Shown in pieces: positions 8,342-18,780 of a DNA stretch of 64,000 nucleotides. Below the pieces are notes generated by a model. It was not told where the DNA came from and made no database searches. It saw nothing but the letters and a program-made list of their open reading frames with translations. The stretch lies in the NCBI RefSeq assembly GCF_023612255.1, contig NZ_CP063231.1:3144001-3208000 (forward strand). The letters run 5' to 3'. Source of the DNA: Luteibacter flocculans (lineage in GTDB: Bacteria > Pseudomonadota > Gammaproteobacteria > Xanthomonadales > Rhodanobacteraceae). Every line of letters starts with the position of its first letter. Position 1 is the stretch's first letter. Position numbers and translations under genes: made by a program.

Positions 8342-11300
8342 TTACCTCGTTTGCCTCCATGAATGATTGCTCCCAGTATCTACCCCGCGTGACAACGGCT
8401 CGTAAGTGCGTTGGAGTTCGGATGTCCCGTCGGAATAGGCGTTACTCACACTCCTGTCCTTACCGATCATGTGACGGTCGAGCGCGGCATCGGCATATCG
8501 CGCATGCCCGGGCGATCGATCGCGAAGCTTGATATTGAACACATGGGGCCCTGTGGTTCTCGATATCATTGCCATGTAGACCCCCACCTCCGGATTGTCT
8601 CCGTACGGGCGATTGCGCAATTTTGCTTGATTGAGCTTGAACCTCGCCGTCTGCTCCTGGAGCAAGTCCAGAAAAAACGGATTACCGCTGTGGGAGCCGA
8701 AGGCGTTGGTGTTGAACTCACCGAGCATATTCAGATCCCTGTTGGTCACGAGTGGGCCTGTGAGTATTTCGTCTTTCGCTGCCTGCAGAGGATTTTCGCC
8801 GAAGGCGGGCTTGAGCATGTCGTCCGTATCGAGGTACATACCTCCCTTTTTGTACTGGATGTAGTTGCGGAGGATGTCACTGGCTGCGGCCAGATTCCGC
8901 GTTGCCCTCTCATTCTTCTGAAAGAAAAGAAATGCCTCGTAGTGCGTCGATGCCTTGAAGCCTTCGAACAGCTCCGTGTTTCGCAGATCCACCACCTCCA
9001 CACCCGGCAGCTTGCTGCGTAGCCTGCTGAGGCTCCCAGAGGTAGCATCATCCGGCAGCACGTAGAGCGTCGGCTTATACCCTTTCGCATTTGCGATGCG
9101 GCTGTTGTCGCCAATAAGGTCCGTCAATGCCTTTTCCTTGAAAGGCAGCCCGTCCTTGCCACGCACGCCGCCGAGCCTCATCAACTCGTTGACGTCACCA
9201 ATCCAAATTTGATTGATTACTTTTGGAATGTCGCTCCTCGGTCCCTGGCGGACACTCGGCCATGACACAGGATCGCGACTGATTCCGAACTCGGTCAGTG
9301 CCGCACGCCTGGCCTCACCCGTAGCGCGCGGAGAAGGCACCGCCGGAGCACCCGATGGCCCGCCCGTGACTACGGACTTCCATGCACGGGCGGCGGTGTC
9401 GTACTCGACCTCCTCCCACAGTTTTCCGTTCCGGTCGACCAAGCGCCATCTGCATGTTTGCAGATCGAAACGTATGGGCGTCTGGTAGCCGTTCAGGGGC
9501 ACCATGATGTTTCCGTCCCTGGGCCGATCGATGCCTCGGAAGATGCCCTCCCCCCAGCGCGGCTCGCGCCATTCGATGGGTGGCGGCCTATCGGGAAAAC
9601 CACCCAGCAACCCGGTATATGGACGCGGATGCCACTCGCCGTTGGTCAACGTAATTGGCCGGCTATTGCCCGCGGCCGTCGGGTGGTAGATCACTCTCTC
9701 GACGCTGCCATCGGGCTTGGAGACATTTCGGCTCTTGAACACCTGCCCACGTATCTTTACGTACTCTTGCCCGACGCTATCGCGATACAGATTCGGAGAC
9801 GGCGAATGCATGGCGCCGGTATCGACATCGCGCACCGCAAACTGCCGCGCGAGACCGTCCCATGCCTCAGATGATCGCGGCGCCGCAACGTTGGCAGGCA
9901 TCGGGAGCGTAAAGCTTCGCCCCACCGTGGAATGGCGACCGAAGGTGGCCAGTTTGCCTATGGATCGGCCCAGGGCCTTGCCCGCGTAAATGAGTGGACG
10001 GGCAAGTAGCGGCGGCCCTACCTCCAGCGCGATGGAGAGTCCAGCCATGCCCAGCTTCCCGTAACAGCCTTCTGCGCCATCCACGAAGCACTCCACGGCT
10101 CCCGTCATTCCCATACCGCCTTCCACGAGACCGTAAAGCGGCAGAACCATGCTCAGAAGATCCGACGCACCATTGACGTGATGCGCGACCTCCAGCCGGT
10201 CCTTCCGCGACGTCGAAACGGCCATGTGTCGCGATTCGTTCCGAAGCTGGACGAAAAAGGCGAGCGCACTCGCCCGGAGGAAATCGCCCTCGATTGGAAC
10301 CATTTGCACGTCGCTTCGCCCGCCCCGCAGAAGAATCCGCGTCGCGGCTGCTCGCTCGCCTGAGACGATGGATTGGACGATGTAGGTGCGCAACGCGGCA
10401 TCGGTTCGGAACAGAGTCGATATGTCGCCGAGGCTGCGGAACGCGCGAAACGCGCTGCCACTCGGCGCATGAGGAGTGTAAAGAACGAACGCTTGGTCTC
10501 CCTCCTGGCCTGTCTCGAAAAGCACGACACCACCGCCTACGCTGGCCTCTCCGACGTGAAGATGGCGCACAGCAATTCGCGACGTGGCGCTCGGATGGGC
10601 AAGGGCGTGAAGTATCGAGCCAGTCGTTTTTTCCGTCAGTTCGGACCGTGGCAGCGAACCGCCGCTCGCTACCAGCTCGAACGCCATTCGGTGTCCCAAC
10701 GCCAGTGCAAATGCGTCGAGGTCTATCGTCGCTTGAAAACGATCGACCGCATCGATGTAGCGCTTGGCGACATCCGCCTCACGGACGATACGCGTGACTA
10801 CTTCATCGGACAGACCGGCGATAGGCAACCCTCTGTCGTCAAGGACCTCGTAATGCGAGAGCTGTCTTTGCGTCGCGACCATGTTCTCAAGCGCGATCTC
10901 TGTAAGGCTCAGTTTTTTGCCGGTGTGCCAGGTACCTTTCTCGTCGACCTTGTTCCAATTGCCGTCGTCACCCTGCCAGCGTCGTTGCTTACCCTTGTGG
11001 TGTTCGCGGTAGGTCCACTCGAACACGGAAATCGCGTCTGGATCGGTCACTTCCAAACCGGCTGCGACCAGCAGCTTCCTCAGGATGTCTCGTGACAATT
11101 CTTTCAAGTCACCAGGAATCGCCAGATCCTTGGTGGTGGCATCGAACGATGCACTGAATTTCTTGAGATAGGTTGCCGCCTTCGTCCACCATGCTCGTTT
11201 GGCGGCCATCGTCCCGTCGACAACGTCATCGGGCATCAGCAGCTCGAGAACGCGGCGACTGTTGTAGGCATGGATGACAAACCGTTGATCGAGATCGTCC

Positions 11301-12490
11301 ACCGGGTCGCCATGCGAAGCCAACGTGTGTACGAGTTCTTCTGCCTTCATCGTAGCCTGGGTGGCATGACGGAGTGCCTCGGCGAACTCGCTGGATGCGT
11401 TCTGAATCACGCGGCCAATCATCCAGACGAGCCCATTGTCGACGGCGTGCGTGCGTACGGTCGCTGACTCACCGAGCGCCTGCACGATCCACGCATGCAT
11501 GACCGCGGCGCTGTCGAATACCTTTGTCGAAAGATTGGGAGAAAGCAGCAGCACCTTCCCACAATCGCCCTGAGGAAAGGTCGTGCATGCGCGCTCAGAG
11601 ACCATCAGCGCGTCGGAGGGCACCACGCTGTTATCGCCTTTGCCTGCGAGGGTGACTTCAATGCCAAGCACGCCAGGCGATCCTTCGCCCGCACTTGGAT
11701 CAGGAGAAATCACCGCAGAGAGAAGCGACGTGGCCGCCTCGTCGAGCGAGCCCTCGTGGACGCCTGCCTCCACCTCCAGCTTCCTGAGTGCGCCTATCGC
11801 TCGCGCCACCCATTGCTTTCGCGTCGGAGCCACCCTCTCGGTCGTGGACCTTCGCTCCGGAAGGGGCTGGTTCCAGAATGCGTCGGACTGCTTGTCGTAC
11901 GCGTGCTTGAAGCTGGCCGATGTCGCGAGGGCCGCCTCCACCTTGGTCAACCCGGAACCGCCGGCAAGTTCAGAAATCCTCGCGGCGGCGGCCGTAGTGC
12001 TCGCAGCGCTGAAGAAGCCTGTCTCGGACTGGTTGTAAACCGGAAAGACACCTTTCGCGGCGATTGCTTCCCGATAGACGTCCAGCAGGCGACGGGAGGA
12101 CACCGTCTTGCTCGCTTCATTCCCATCCGCTGTGAACGTCGTTACGTAGATGTCGCCAACATCGTATTTCCGCAGAATACCCGGAAACTTCTGGTTCAAT
12201 TCGTCAGCAAGCGCCCTCTTGGATGCCGACGCGAAGTCGGGCCTACCGGCTATCACCGAGCGCATGTCGCTCAGCAATTGATTGATCGCCTCGGCATCGG
12301 GCATCGCCACGGCGGCACCGAGTTTCGCGTTGTCGGCGCCAGTGACTCGCGTCAGCAAGCGCGCTGCGTCCAAGGCATCGTCTGCAGACACTATCTGCCC
12401 GTCAGCAAGCTCTTGCGCTGACGACGATGCGGTCTGGCTGAGGCTCATGGCAATCAGCGCCGTCAGCGTATGTCGCACGAACGGTCCCAT
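8342..12490 (-). CDS. Putative secreted glycosyltransferase toxin (TcdA/TcdB-type catalytic domain)
   Basis: Encodes 1382 residues; the AAAGGA site before the ATG supports the start. A Sec-type signal peptide is likely (about 1-26, ASSSAQE). The long middle (about 60-870) is mostly helical and resembles the 'dermonecrotic toxin'/DUF6543-type large toxins, with VLYTPHAPSGSAFRAFRSL typical of that group (from memory, tentative). A hydrophobic stretch with two Cys (about 770-850, LLSMVLPLYGLVEGGMGM) could insert in membranes. The C-terminal domain (about 1088-1350) is a GT-A glycosyltransferase: W1096 in QIWIGD, then LAAASDILR with D1205 and R1208, Y1219, and the metal site D1221-T-D1223-D. These have the same spacing as D270, R273, Y284, D286 and D288 of Clostridioides difficile TcdB. 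Parts of the catalytic domain are AT-richer than the neighbours (15 G/C in 40 bases at 9201-9240), suggesting transfer. No immunity or chaperone gene is adjacent. Host target, sugar donor and secretion route are unknown. Confidence 0.75.
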   Translation of the reverse strand: MGPFVRHTLTALIAMSLSQTASSSAQELADGQIVSADDALDAARLLTRVTGADNAKLGAAVAMPDAEAINQLLSDMRSVIAGRPDFASASKRALADELNQKFPGILRKYDVGDIYVTTFTADGNEASKTVSSRRLLDVYREAIAAKGVFPVYNQSETGFFSAASTTAAAARISELAGGSGLTKVEAALATSASFKHAYDKQSDAFWNQPLPERRSTTERVAPTRKQWVARAIGALRKLEVEAGVHEGSLDEAATSLLSAVISPDPSAGEGSPGVLGIEVTLAGKGDNSVVPSDALMVSERACTTFPQGDCGKVLLLSPNLSTKVFDSAAVMHAWIVQALGESATVRTHAVDNGLVWMIGRVIQNASSEFAEALRHATQATMKAEELVHTLASHGDPVDDLDQRFVIHAYNSRRVLELLMPDDVVDGTMAAKRAWWTKAATYLKKFSASFDATTKDLAIPGDLKELSRDILRKLLVAAGLEVTDPDAISVFEWTYREHHKGKQRRWQGDDGNWNKVDEKGTWHTGKKLSLTEIALENMVATQRQLSHYEVLDDRGLPIAGLSDEVVTRIVREADVAKRYIDAVDRFQATIDLDAFALALGHRMAFELVASGGSLPRSELTEKTTGSILHALAHPSATSRIAVRHLHVGEASVGGGVVLFETGQEGDQAFVLYTPHAPSGSAFRAFRSLGDISTLFRTDAALRTYIVQSIVSGERAAATRILLRGGRSDVQMVPIEGDFLRASALAFFVQLRNESRHMAVSTSRKDRLEVAHHVNGASDLLSMVLPLYGLVEGGMGMTGAVECFVDGAEGCYGKLGMAGLSIALEVGPPLLARPLIYAGKALGRSIGKLATFGRHSTVGRSFTLPMPANVAAPRSSEAWDGLARQFAVRDVDTGAMHSPSPNLYRDSVGQEYVKIRGQVFKSRNVSKPDGSVERVIYHPTAAGNSRPITLTNGEWHPRPYTGLLGGFPDRPPPIEWREPRWGEGIFRGIDRPRDGNIMVPLNGYQTPIRFDLQTCRWRLVDRNGKLWEEVEYDTAARAWKSVVTGGPSGAPAVPSPRATGEARRAALTEFGISRDPVSWPSVRQGPRSDIPKVINQIWIGDVNELMRLGGVRGKDGLPFKEKALTDLIGDNSRIANAKGYKPTLYVLPDDATSGSLSRLRSKLPGVEVVDLRNTELFEGFKASTHYEAFLFFQKNERATRNLAAASDILRNYIQYKKGGMYLDTDDMLKPAFGENPLQAAKDEILTGPLVTNRDLNMLGEFNTNAFGSHSGNPFFLDLLQEQTARFKLNQAKLRNRPYGDNPEVGVYMAMISRTTGPHVFNIKLRDRSPGHARYADAALDRHMIGKDRSVSNAYSDGTSELQRTYEPLSRGVDTGSNHSWRQTR

Positions 12491-12508
12491 AGGTAGTCCT
12501 TTACGTCT

Positions 12509-12540
12509 GTGGTGCCCGAGAGTTTTGCGGGCGAGACCAC
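12509..12540 (-). terminator. Bulged hairpin between dapE and the toxin gene
   Basis: GTGGT + GCCCG pairs with CGGGC + ACCAC around a 9-base loop, with a three-base bulge on one side. It lies in the 86-base gap after dapE, upstream of the toxin ATG. There is no T-run in the direction of transcription, so it may be a weak terminator or a leader structure. Confidence 0.35.
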
Positions 12541-12575
12541 CAGGACCTATAGGCCTTCGCTACATCCGGCGTAGT

Positions 12576-13709
12576 CTATTGCCGCAGCATGCGATCGCAG
12601 ATCGCTTCGTAGAGATCGGGCAAGCGTTCCAGATCGGCCAACGACACGCATTCGTCCACCTTGTGGATCGTTGCGTTGACCGGTCCCAGCTCGATGACCT
12701 CGGCACCCATCGGTGCGATGAAGCGGCCGTCGGAGGTGCCGCCGCCCGTGCTTTCCTCCGGGTCGATGCCGCAGAGTTCGCGGCAGACTTCGGCCGTGAT
12801 GCGACGCAGGCGCCCGCCAGGGGGAGCAAGGAAGGGATGGCCCGAGAGATGCCAGTCGAGATCGAACGCCACGTCATGCGCCCGAAGGATGGCCTCCGTG
12901 CGCTCACGCAGGCCATCGGCCGTACTGGCGGTGGAGAAACGGAAATTGATCAGCGCTACCAACTCACCGGGGATGACGTTGTTCGCGCCAGTGCCCGCGT
13001 GGATATTGGACACCTGGAACGACGTGGGCGGGAAATCGGCATTGCCATCGTCCCAGCGCTCCGCAACCAGGGCCGCAAGCGCAGGTGCGAAACGATGAAT
13101 CGGATTCAGCGCCTTGTCCGGATAGGCCACATGGCCCTGCACACCTTTTACGGTCAGCGTGCCGGACAGGGAGCCACGTCGACCGACGCGAATGAGGTCG
13201 CCGAGTGTCTCCTTGGCCGAGGGCTCACCGACCACACAGGCATCGATCCGCTGCCCGCTGCGCGCGAAATGTTCGACCACCTCGCGTACGCCATGCAGCG
13301 CCACGCCTTCCTCGTCGCTGGTAAGCAGCAGGCCCACCGTGCCCGAATGCTGCGGATGTGCCGTGACGAAGCGCTCCAGCGCCACGACCATTGCCGCCAC
13401 CGAGCCCTTCATATCCGCCGTACCGCGGCCATAGAGCATGCCGTCGTGCTCGGTGGGCTCGAAGGGCGGAAACCGCCAACGCTCCTCCGGACCCGGGGGA
13501 ACCACGTCGGTGTGCCCGAGGAAGGCCAGCACAGGTTCTTCCGTGCCGTGGGTCGCCCACAGGTTGTCGACATCGCCGAAGCGCAGATGTTCGATATGGA
13601 ACCCTAAGCGTTCGAGACGCGCAGCAATCAACGGCAGGCAACCTGCATCGTCGGGCGTGACCGAGCGGCGGCGGATCAAGTCCCGGGTGAGATCGATGAC
13701 AGCAGACAT
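12576..13709 (-). CDS. dapE: Succinyl-diaminopimelate desuccinylase
   Basis: Encodes 377 residues (E. coli 375). DapE hydrolyses N-succinyl-L,L-diaminopimelate in the lysine and peptidoglycan-precursor pathway. Di-zinc residues are in place: His66 and catalytic Asp68 in GHTDVV, Asp99 in [10 protein letters not shown], catalytic Glu133 and Glu134 in TSDEEG, and a C-terminal His in [10 protein letters not shown]. The substrate motif [12 protein letters not shown] is also present. The ATG chosen ([12 protein letters not shown]) lies 2 bases after the yffB stop; the frame is open further upstream but that part overlaps yffB. Last of the lysine genes in the glnD-dapD-yffB-dapE run. Confidence 0.97.
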   Translation of the reverse strand: MSAVIDLTRDLIRRRSVTPDDAGCLPLIAARLERLGFHIEHLRFGDVDNLWATHGTEEPVLAFLGHTDVVPPGPEERWRFPPFEPTEHDGMLYGRGTADMKGSVAAMVVALERFVTAHPQHSGTVGLLLTSDEEGVALHGVREVVEHFARSGQRIDACVVGEPSAKETLGDLIRVGRRGSLSGTLTVKGVQGHVAYPDKALNPIHRFAPALAALVAERWDDGNADFPPTSFQVSNIHAGTGANNVIPGELVALINFRFSTASTADGLRERTEAILRAHDVAFDLDWHLSGHPFLAPPGGRLRRITAEVCRELCGIDPEESTGGGTSDGRFIAPMGAEVIELGPVNATIHKVDECVSLADLERLPDLYEAICDRMLRQ

Positions 13710-13711
13710 GG

Positions 13712-14065
13712 CTACTTGGCGAATCGCTTCTTGAAGGCGTTGTCGGAGAAGCCGACGGACACCGTGTCCCCATCGACGACCACCGGACGCTTGATCAGCG
13801 CAGGATATTCCTTCAGCAGCAACGTCCATTCCGGATCGGTACGCGGAGCCTTGCGCTGTGGCAGCAGCGTGCGCCACGTAGTGGACGCCTTGTTTACCAG
13901 CTTTTCCCATCCGCCAAGGTGCTCGGCCCAGGCTTTAAGCGTGGCGGCAGGCACCGGGTTGGCGCGGTAATCGATGAAGTCGTGCGCGACGTCGAAGCGC
14001 GCCAACCAGTTGCGCGCCTTCTTGCAGGTATCGCAGTTGGGCAGACCGTAGAGCGTGATCGTCAT
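13712..14065 (-). CDS. yffB: ArsC/Spx-like thioredoxin-fold protein YffB
   Basis: Encodes 117 residues (E. coli YffB 118). Thioredoxin fold with the N-terminal redox motif C11-D-T-C14 in [13 protein letters not shown], and RPVVVDGD...VGFS near the end, as in the ArsC-family Spx/MgsR/YffB group. E. coli yffB likewise lies next to dapE. Function is uncertain; family members bind glutathione or act as reductases. It starts 4 bases after the dapD stop and ends 2 bases before dapE, clearly within the operon. Confidence 0.85.
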   Translation of the reverse strand: MTITLYGLPNCDTCKKARNWLARFDVAHDFIDYRANPVPAATLKAWAEHLGGWEKLVNKASTTWRTLLPQRKAPRTDPEWTLLLKEYPALIKRPVVVDGDTVSVGFSDNAFKKRFAK

Positions 14066-14069
14066 CGCG

Positions 14070-14903
14070 TCATTCGCCGCTGCGCAGGAGTTCGTTGATG
14101 CCGGTCTTGGAACGCGTCCTCTCATCCACCTGCTTCACGATGACTGCCGCGTAGAGACTGTGGCTGCCATCCTTCGCCGGAAGGCTGCCCGACACGACGA
14201 CGCTGCCGGCCGGCACGCGGCCGTAGCTGACCTCGCCGGTGGCACGGTTGTAGATACGCGTGGACTGGCCGAGGAAGACCCCCATGCCGATCACGGAGCC
14301 CTTCTCCACCACCACGCCTTCCACGACCTCGGAACGCGCGCCGATGAAGCAACCATCCTCGATGATGGTCGGATTGGCCTGCAGCGGCTCCAGCACGCCA
14401 CCGATGCCGACGCCACCAGAGAGATGCACGTTGGCACCGATCTGCGCGCACGAGCCCACGGTCGCCCAGGTATCCACCATCGTCCCGGCGCCGACGTAGG
14501 CACCGATGTTGGTGTAGCTCGGCATCAGCACGGCATCTTTCGCGATGTGTGCGCCACGGCGTACCAGCGCGCCCGGCACAACGCGCGCGCCGAGGCTCGC
14601 GTACTCGGTGGCATCGCCATCCGTAAAGCGCAGGGGCACCTTGTCGAACGCGCTGGACGGACCGCCATCCATGACGCGGTTGCCATTCATGCGGAAGTAG
14701 AGAAGCACCGCCTTCTTCAGCCACGCGTTGACCGTCCAGCCGCCTTCACCGTTGGGTTCTGCCACGCGACGCTCGCCGGACTCCAGCAGATTGAGCACCT
14801 GCTCAACCGCCTCGCGAAGATCGCCCTCCATCTCGTTCTGGGTGAGGGAGGCGCGACGCTCGAAGGCGTCGTCGATGATGGATTCAAGCGTTTGCATTTG
14901 CAT
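14070..14903 (-). CDS. dapD: Tetrahydrodipicolinate N-succinyltransferase
   Basis: Encodes 277 residues (E. coli 274). Transfers succinate from succinyl-CoA to tetrahydrodipicolinate, two steps before DapE. The N-terminal helical domain ([17 protein letters not shown]) is followed by left-handed beta-helix hexapeptide repeats (about 100-230, for example [29 protein letters not shown]) and the C-terminal [19 protein letters not shown]. Two Met codons, at 14903 and 14897, are possible starts. Its 5' end overlaps the end of glnD by about 20 bases. Confidence 0.96.
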   Translation of the reverse strand: MQMQTLESIIDDAFERRASLTQNEMEGDLREAVEQVLNLLESGERRVAEPNGEGGWTVNAWLKKAVLLYFRMNGNRVMDGGPSSAFDKVPLRFTDGDATEYASLGARVVPGALVRRGAHIAKDAVLMPSYTNIGAYVGAGTMVDTWATVGSCAQIGANVHLSGGVGIGGVLEPLQANPTIIEDGCFIGARSEVVEGVVVEKGSVIGMGVFLGQSTRIYNRATGEVSYGRVPAGSVVVSGSLPAKDGSHSLYAAVIVKQVDERTRSKTGINELLRSGE

Positions 14904-17541
14904 GAGGGGAAATCCTGGGGCTTTCGGAGCCGATATGCCGCAACAGGCACGTCCGCACGATCTCCCGATGGTTGGGCGATAGCGGGGCGTCGCTGCGATC
15001 GGTGAGTTGGAAGAAGTCCTCGACACGTTCGCCGAACGTGGCGATGCGCGCATCATGCACGCGTACTTCAGCTTCGGCCAGCGCTTGCGCCACGGCGGCA
15101 AGCAAGCCGGGACGATCGGTGCAGACCAGGGCGAGTTGTGTGCGTTCGCCCGCGTCCACGAACTCGATGCGCGGAGCCATCTGGAAATGCCGAAGATGCC
15201 GCGAGAGGCTACGCTTGGGTGGACCGTGACCCACCGGCTGCTCGAGCGCGCGGAGCATGCGCCCGCGAAGTTCCTCGGCGCGCTGCAAGGTCGCGGGTGC
15301 CTGCGAATCCGATTCCAGCAGGAGGAACGTATCGAGCGCCTTGCCGGTGCTGGAGACGAGCACGCGCGCCTCGACCACGGAGAAGCGCAGGCGATCGAGC
15401 ACGGCCGTCACCGTCGCGAACAGACCGTCGCGATCGGGCGTGTAGATGAAAAGCTCCGTGCTGCCGCGCACCGAGAATGGATGCACTTCCACCAGCGGTG
15501 TGGCGCCGTGCGCACGAAGGATGGCGGCGGTCTGCCAGGCGATCTGTTCGGGACGGTGGCGCAGGAAACTCGTGTCGGGAAAGTCTGCCCACACTTTCGC
15601 GATGGCATCGGCCGGCACGTGTTCCGCCGCCAGCATGGCGAGCGCGCGCTCGCGGCATTCGCGCACGCGCGAGGTGGCATGGCCGGGCTGCGCGAGATCG
15701 CTGCGCAAGGCGAAGCGCGTGGCCGTGTAGAGATCCGCGAGCAGGCGGTCCTTCCACGCGTTCCAGAGCTTGGGACTGGTGCCGATGATGTCGGCGATGG
15801 TCAGCAGGTAGAGATGATCGAGGTGTTCCCAGTCCTGCACGATCGCACCGAAGCGATGTACCACGTCGGGATCGGTGATGTCCTGGCGCTGCGCGGTGGT
15901 GCTCATGGTGAGGTGATGGCGCACAAGCCATGCAACCAGCTCGACGTCGTCCGTCGGCAACTCGAGACGCGTGCAGAATGCGCGCGCCTCTTCTTCGCCC
16001 AGCACGGAATGGTCGCCACCACGGCCCTTGGCGATGTCGTGAAACAGCGCGGCGAGCAACAGAAGTTCAGGCTTTTCCAGGTGCGGCCAGACCTCGCAGG
16101 CGATGGGAAAGTCGCGACGGGCGGCGGGATCGGCGAAACGCGCCACGTTGCGCAGCACGCGCAAGGTGTGTTCGTCGACGGTGTAGACGTGAAACAGGTC
16201 GTACTGCATCCGCCCCACGACCTTGCCGAAGGCTGGGAGGATCGCCGCAAGCAACCCATGTCGGTTCATGCGCCACAACGCTTCCACCGCGGGCGCCCCT
16301 CGACGCAGCAGCGTGAGGAAGGCCGCCAGCACCTGGGGATCATCGGCCAGCGATTCGCCGAGCGCTGAAACAGCATGCTGAATGCGTCGCATGGTTTCCG
16401 CGGTAAAGCCCGTGATTCCCGGCTCGTCGAGGCGCGCAATGAATATCTCGACGAGCGCCGAAGGCCGGCGTACGAACAGATGCGGATTGCGCAGTGCGAT
16501 ACGCGAGCCATAGCGAACATAGTCGCTGCCCACCGGCTGCGGTTCGGCCGCCGGGTCCAGCATTTCCTCGAAGCGCTCGACCAATTGCGTGCCGGAACGC
16601 TCGATCTGCGTCGCCGCACGGTAATAGCCCTGCATGAACTGCTCGACGCCAAGGTTCTTCGCGTGCTCGTCCTCGAAACCGAGCCGAGCCGCGAGCGCGC
16701 GCTGGTAGTCGAACAGGAGACGCTCTTCGGCGCGACCGGCTTCGAGATGCAGCGCGTAGCGATAGCGGCGGAGCGTTTCTTCCGCGCGGGTCAGCCGCGC
16801 CGCCTCGACCGGTTCGAGCAGGCCTTCGGCCACCATCGCGTCGAAATCGGGCGCATGCGCCAGTCGCATGCCCAACCAACGGAGCGCGTCCAGCGTGCGT
16901 AGCCCGCCGGGGCCATCCTTGAGGTTGGGCTCCAGGTTCTGCGCGGTATCGTCGTAGCGCGCGTGGCGGGCGTCGCGCTCGGCCAGGCGGGCGGCCAGAT
17001 AAGCGCGTGGCGGCCAGATGTCGGGATCGTCGAGGATGCCGCGCAAGGCGGTGCCGAGGATCGGCCATCCCGCCAGGCGCCGCGCATCGAGCAGGCTGGT
17101 GAAGACGCTCGCGTCCTGCGCGGCAAGTTCGCGACACTGGTCCACTGTACGCACCGCATGGCCTGGCTTGAGGCCTACATCCCACAGGCACGCAAAGAAC
17201 AGCTCCAGCGCCCGCGAGAGCGCGGGCGAGCTTTCGCCCACCATGGCCAGTAGATCCACGTCGGACCGCGGAAACAGCATGCCGCGACCGAATCCGCCCA
17301 CCGCGAACAGCGCGGCGGCGGCCATGTCACCCAGACAGGCGCCCCACACGTGAACGACGATGCGCTCCACAATCTCGGCCCGACGGCGGGCCAGGGCGGA
17401 GGCGTCCTCGCCATCTCGGAACGCCACCGTGAGCGCCCGATCCACGTCACCAAGCAATTGGCGCAGCGAGCGGCGCGCTTCCGGCGAGACGCCCGAACGG
17501 GGCACGACGGCGGGCAGGCGTGGAAGCGGTGGCAGCGTCAC
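14884..17541 (-). CDS. glnD: Bifunctional uridylyltransferase / uridylyl-removing enzyme (PII modification)
   Basis: Encodes 885 residues (E. coli 890). GlnD uridylylates PII proteins under nitrogen limitation and removes UMP when glutamine is high. Nucleotidyltransferase motif [17 protein letters not shown] (82-98, catalytic SDVD), central HD hydrolase domain ([26 protein letters not shown]), and two C-terminal ACT domains (about 690-760, [16 protein letters not shown]; about 800-870, [16 protein letters not shown]) that sense glutamine. It starts with GTG, preceded by a perfect AGGAGG seven bases upstream. It lies 98 bases downstream of map and runs into dapD. Confidence 0.96.
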   Translation of the reverse strand: MTLPPLPRLPAVVPRSGVSPEARRSLRQLLGDVDRALTVAFRDGEDASALARRRAEIVERIVVHVWGACLGDMAAAALFAVGGFGRGMLFPRSDVDLLAMVGESSPALSRALELFFACLWDVGLKPGHAVRTVDQCRELAAQDASVFTSLLDARRLAGWPILGTALRGILDDPDIWPPRAYLAARLAERDARHARYDDTAQNLEPNLKDGPGGLRTLDALRWLGMRLAHAPDFDAMVAEGLLEPVEAARLTRAEETLRRYRYALHLEAGRAEERLLFDYQRALAARLGFEDEHAKNLGVEQFMQGYYRAATQIERSGTQLVERFEEMLDPAAEPQPVGSDYVRYGSRIALRNPHLFVRRPSALVEIFIARLDEPGITGFTAETMRRIQHAVSALGESLADDPQVLAAFLTLLRRGAPAVEALWRMNRHGLLAAILPAFGKVVGRMQYDLFHVYTVDEHTLRVLRNVARFADPAARRDFPIACEVWPHLEKPELLLLAALFHDIAKGRGGDHSVLGEEEARAFCTRLELPTDDVELVAWLVRHHLTMSTTAQRQDITDPDVVHRFGAIVQDWEHLDHLYLLTIADIIGTSPKLWNAWKDRLLADLYTATRFALRSDLAQPGHATSRVRECRERALAMLAAEHVPADAIAKVWADFPDTSFLRHRPEQIAWQTAAILRAHGATPLVEVHPFSVRGSTELFIYTPDRDGLFATVTAVLDRLRFSVVEARVLVSSTGKALDTFLLLESDSQAPATLQRAEELRGRMLRALEQPVGHGPPKRSLSRHLRHFQMAPRIEFVDAGERTQLALVCTDRPGLLAAVAQALAEAEVRVHDARIATFGERVEDFFQLTDRSDAPLSPNHREIVRTCLLRHIGSESPRISPHANANA

Positions 17542-17639
17542 GTCCGAACCTCCTGGGAAAAGCTCGTTTCCGGCGCGCCTTGCGGCACGACCCGGTACGC
17601 TTCGGCGCGCATACGGTGCGCCGTACTACGGAAGAACGA

Positions 17640-18407
17640 TCAGGCGGCGTCGGGCCACGGCGTAAGGATCTCGAAGCCGTCTTCGGTGACGGCAATGGTG
17701 TGTTCCCATTGCGCCGACAGCGAATGATCCTTGGTCACCACGGTCCAACCGTCCGGCAGCGACTTCGTCTGCGGCTTGCCGGCGTTGACCATCGGCTCGA
17801 CGGTGAAGGTCATGCCAGGCTTCAGTTCAAGCCCCGTGCCCGGGCGACCGTAATGCAGAACCTGTGGCTCGTCGTGATAGACCTTGCCGATGCCGTGGCC
17901 GCAGTACTCGCGCACGACGGAGAAACCCGCCGCCTCGGCATGCTTCTGGATTGCCGCGCCGACGTCGCCGAGCGTGGCGCCGGGTTTCACGGCCTCGATG
18001 CCCTTCATCATCGCTTCGAAGGTGGTGTCCACCAGGCGCTTTGCCAGCACGCTCGGCGTGCCCACGAAATACATGCGGCTGGTGTCGCCGTGCCAGCCGT
18101 CCTTGATCACGGTCACGTCGATGTTGACGATGTCGCCGTCCTTCAACACCTTGCTCGGGCTAGGAATGCCGTGACAGATGACGTGGTTGACCGAGGTGCA
18201 GGTCGTCTTGGGGTACCCGCGATAGCCCACGTTGGCCGGAATAGCCTTCTGCACGTTCACGATGTGATCGTGGGCGAGCTGGTCCAGATACTCCGTGGTA
18301 ACGCCCGGCTTCACGTGCGGCACAAGCATCGCCAGCACCTCGGCGGCCAGACGGCCGGCCTCGCGCATGGCCTGGATTTCATCGGGGGTCTTCGGTACGA
18401 CAGCCAT
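17640..18407 (-). CDS. map: Methionine aminopeptidase type I
   Basis: Encodes 255 residues. Removes the initiator Met from nascent proteins. Metal ligands are visible: Asp in [21 protein letters not shown] (two Asp), His in [13 protein letters not shown], Glu in TVEPMVN and Glu in WEHTIAV. The start [12 protein letters not shown] is preceded by AGAGAG; a longer in-frame start would add 34 residues unlike the family. Divergent from rpsB across a 373-base spacer, the usual proteobacterial arrangement. Confidence 0.96.
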   Translation of the reverse strand: MAVVPKTPDEIQAMREAGRLAAEVLAMLVPHVKPGVTTEYLDQLAHDHIVNVQKAIPANVGYRGYPKTTCTSVNHVICHGIPSPSKVLKDGDIVNIDVTVIKDGWHGDTSRMYFVGTPSVLAKRLVDTTFEAMMKGIEAVKPGATLGDVGAAIQKHAEAAGFSVVREYCGHGIGKVYHDEPQVLHYGRPGTGLELKPGMTFTVEPMVNAGKPQTKSLPDGWTVVTKDHSLSAQWEHTIAVTEDGFEILTPWPDAA

Positions 18408-18489
18408 AGTTCTCTCTTTTTTCTTTGCCCTCAGGGGATTGGGCCTGCCTTCCCAGATGGGGGCGCCCCTCCCGGTTGCCAGCCTCGGC

Positions 18490-18519
18490 TTGCGGCGAGA
18501 GGCTTCCAAAGGCTACAAT
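18490..18519 (+). promoter_or_regulatory. Sigma70-type promoter for rpsB-tsf
   Basis: TTGCGG (18490-18495) and TACAAT (18514-18519) are separated by 18 bases, pointing towards rpsB. Transcription would start near 18526 and give a leader of about 255 bases. Confidence 0.6.
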
Positions 18520-18780
18520 CGGCGAGTTTTGCTGACCGGCGCAGTCATCCACAGGATGAACACGGCGGCGATTCGAAGCGCGATTGTAACCGCACGGCGC
18601 CACGCTTGGCCCCGGCGCAAGGCAATCGCTTTAACGCCACACACGCATCGGCACCGCCTTCGGGGTGCCCTACCTGTCGTCGTCGCGAAAGGCGTCGCGT
18701 CCAGGTCGGGTCGAAGCCGGGGATGCGTGGAGGTCCCAACCCCCATAGAACCGCCAGAGCGGTTCGCCCAGGAGTATTCC
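18520..18780 (+). promoter_or_regulatory. Long rpsB leader region
   Basis: About 260 bases with no gene between the predicted promoter and the rpsB ATG. A hairpin at 18748-18765 (GAACCGC, loop CAGA, GCGGTTC) sits just before the AGGAG ribosome-binding site. In gammaproteobacteria, S2 represses its own mRNA through the rpsB leader, and this hairpin is in the right place for such control. Matching the known S2-binding structure was not possible by eye. Confidence 0.4.

Noticed and set aside
12576-13910. dapE with a 67-residue N-terminal extension
   Set aside because: The extra part overlaps the yffB gene and does not resemble DapE; the ATG at 13709 gives the family length.
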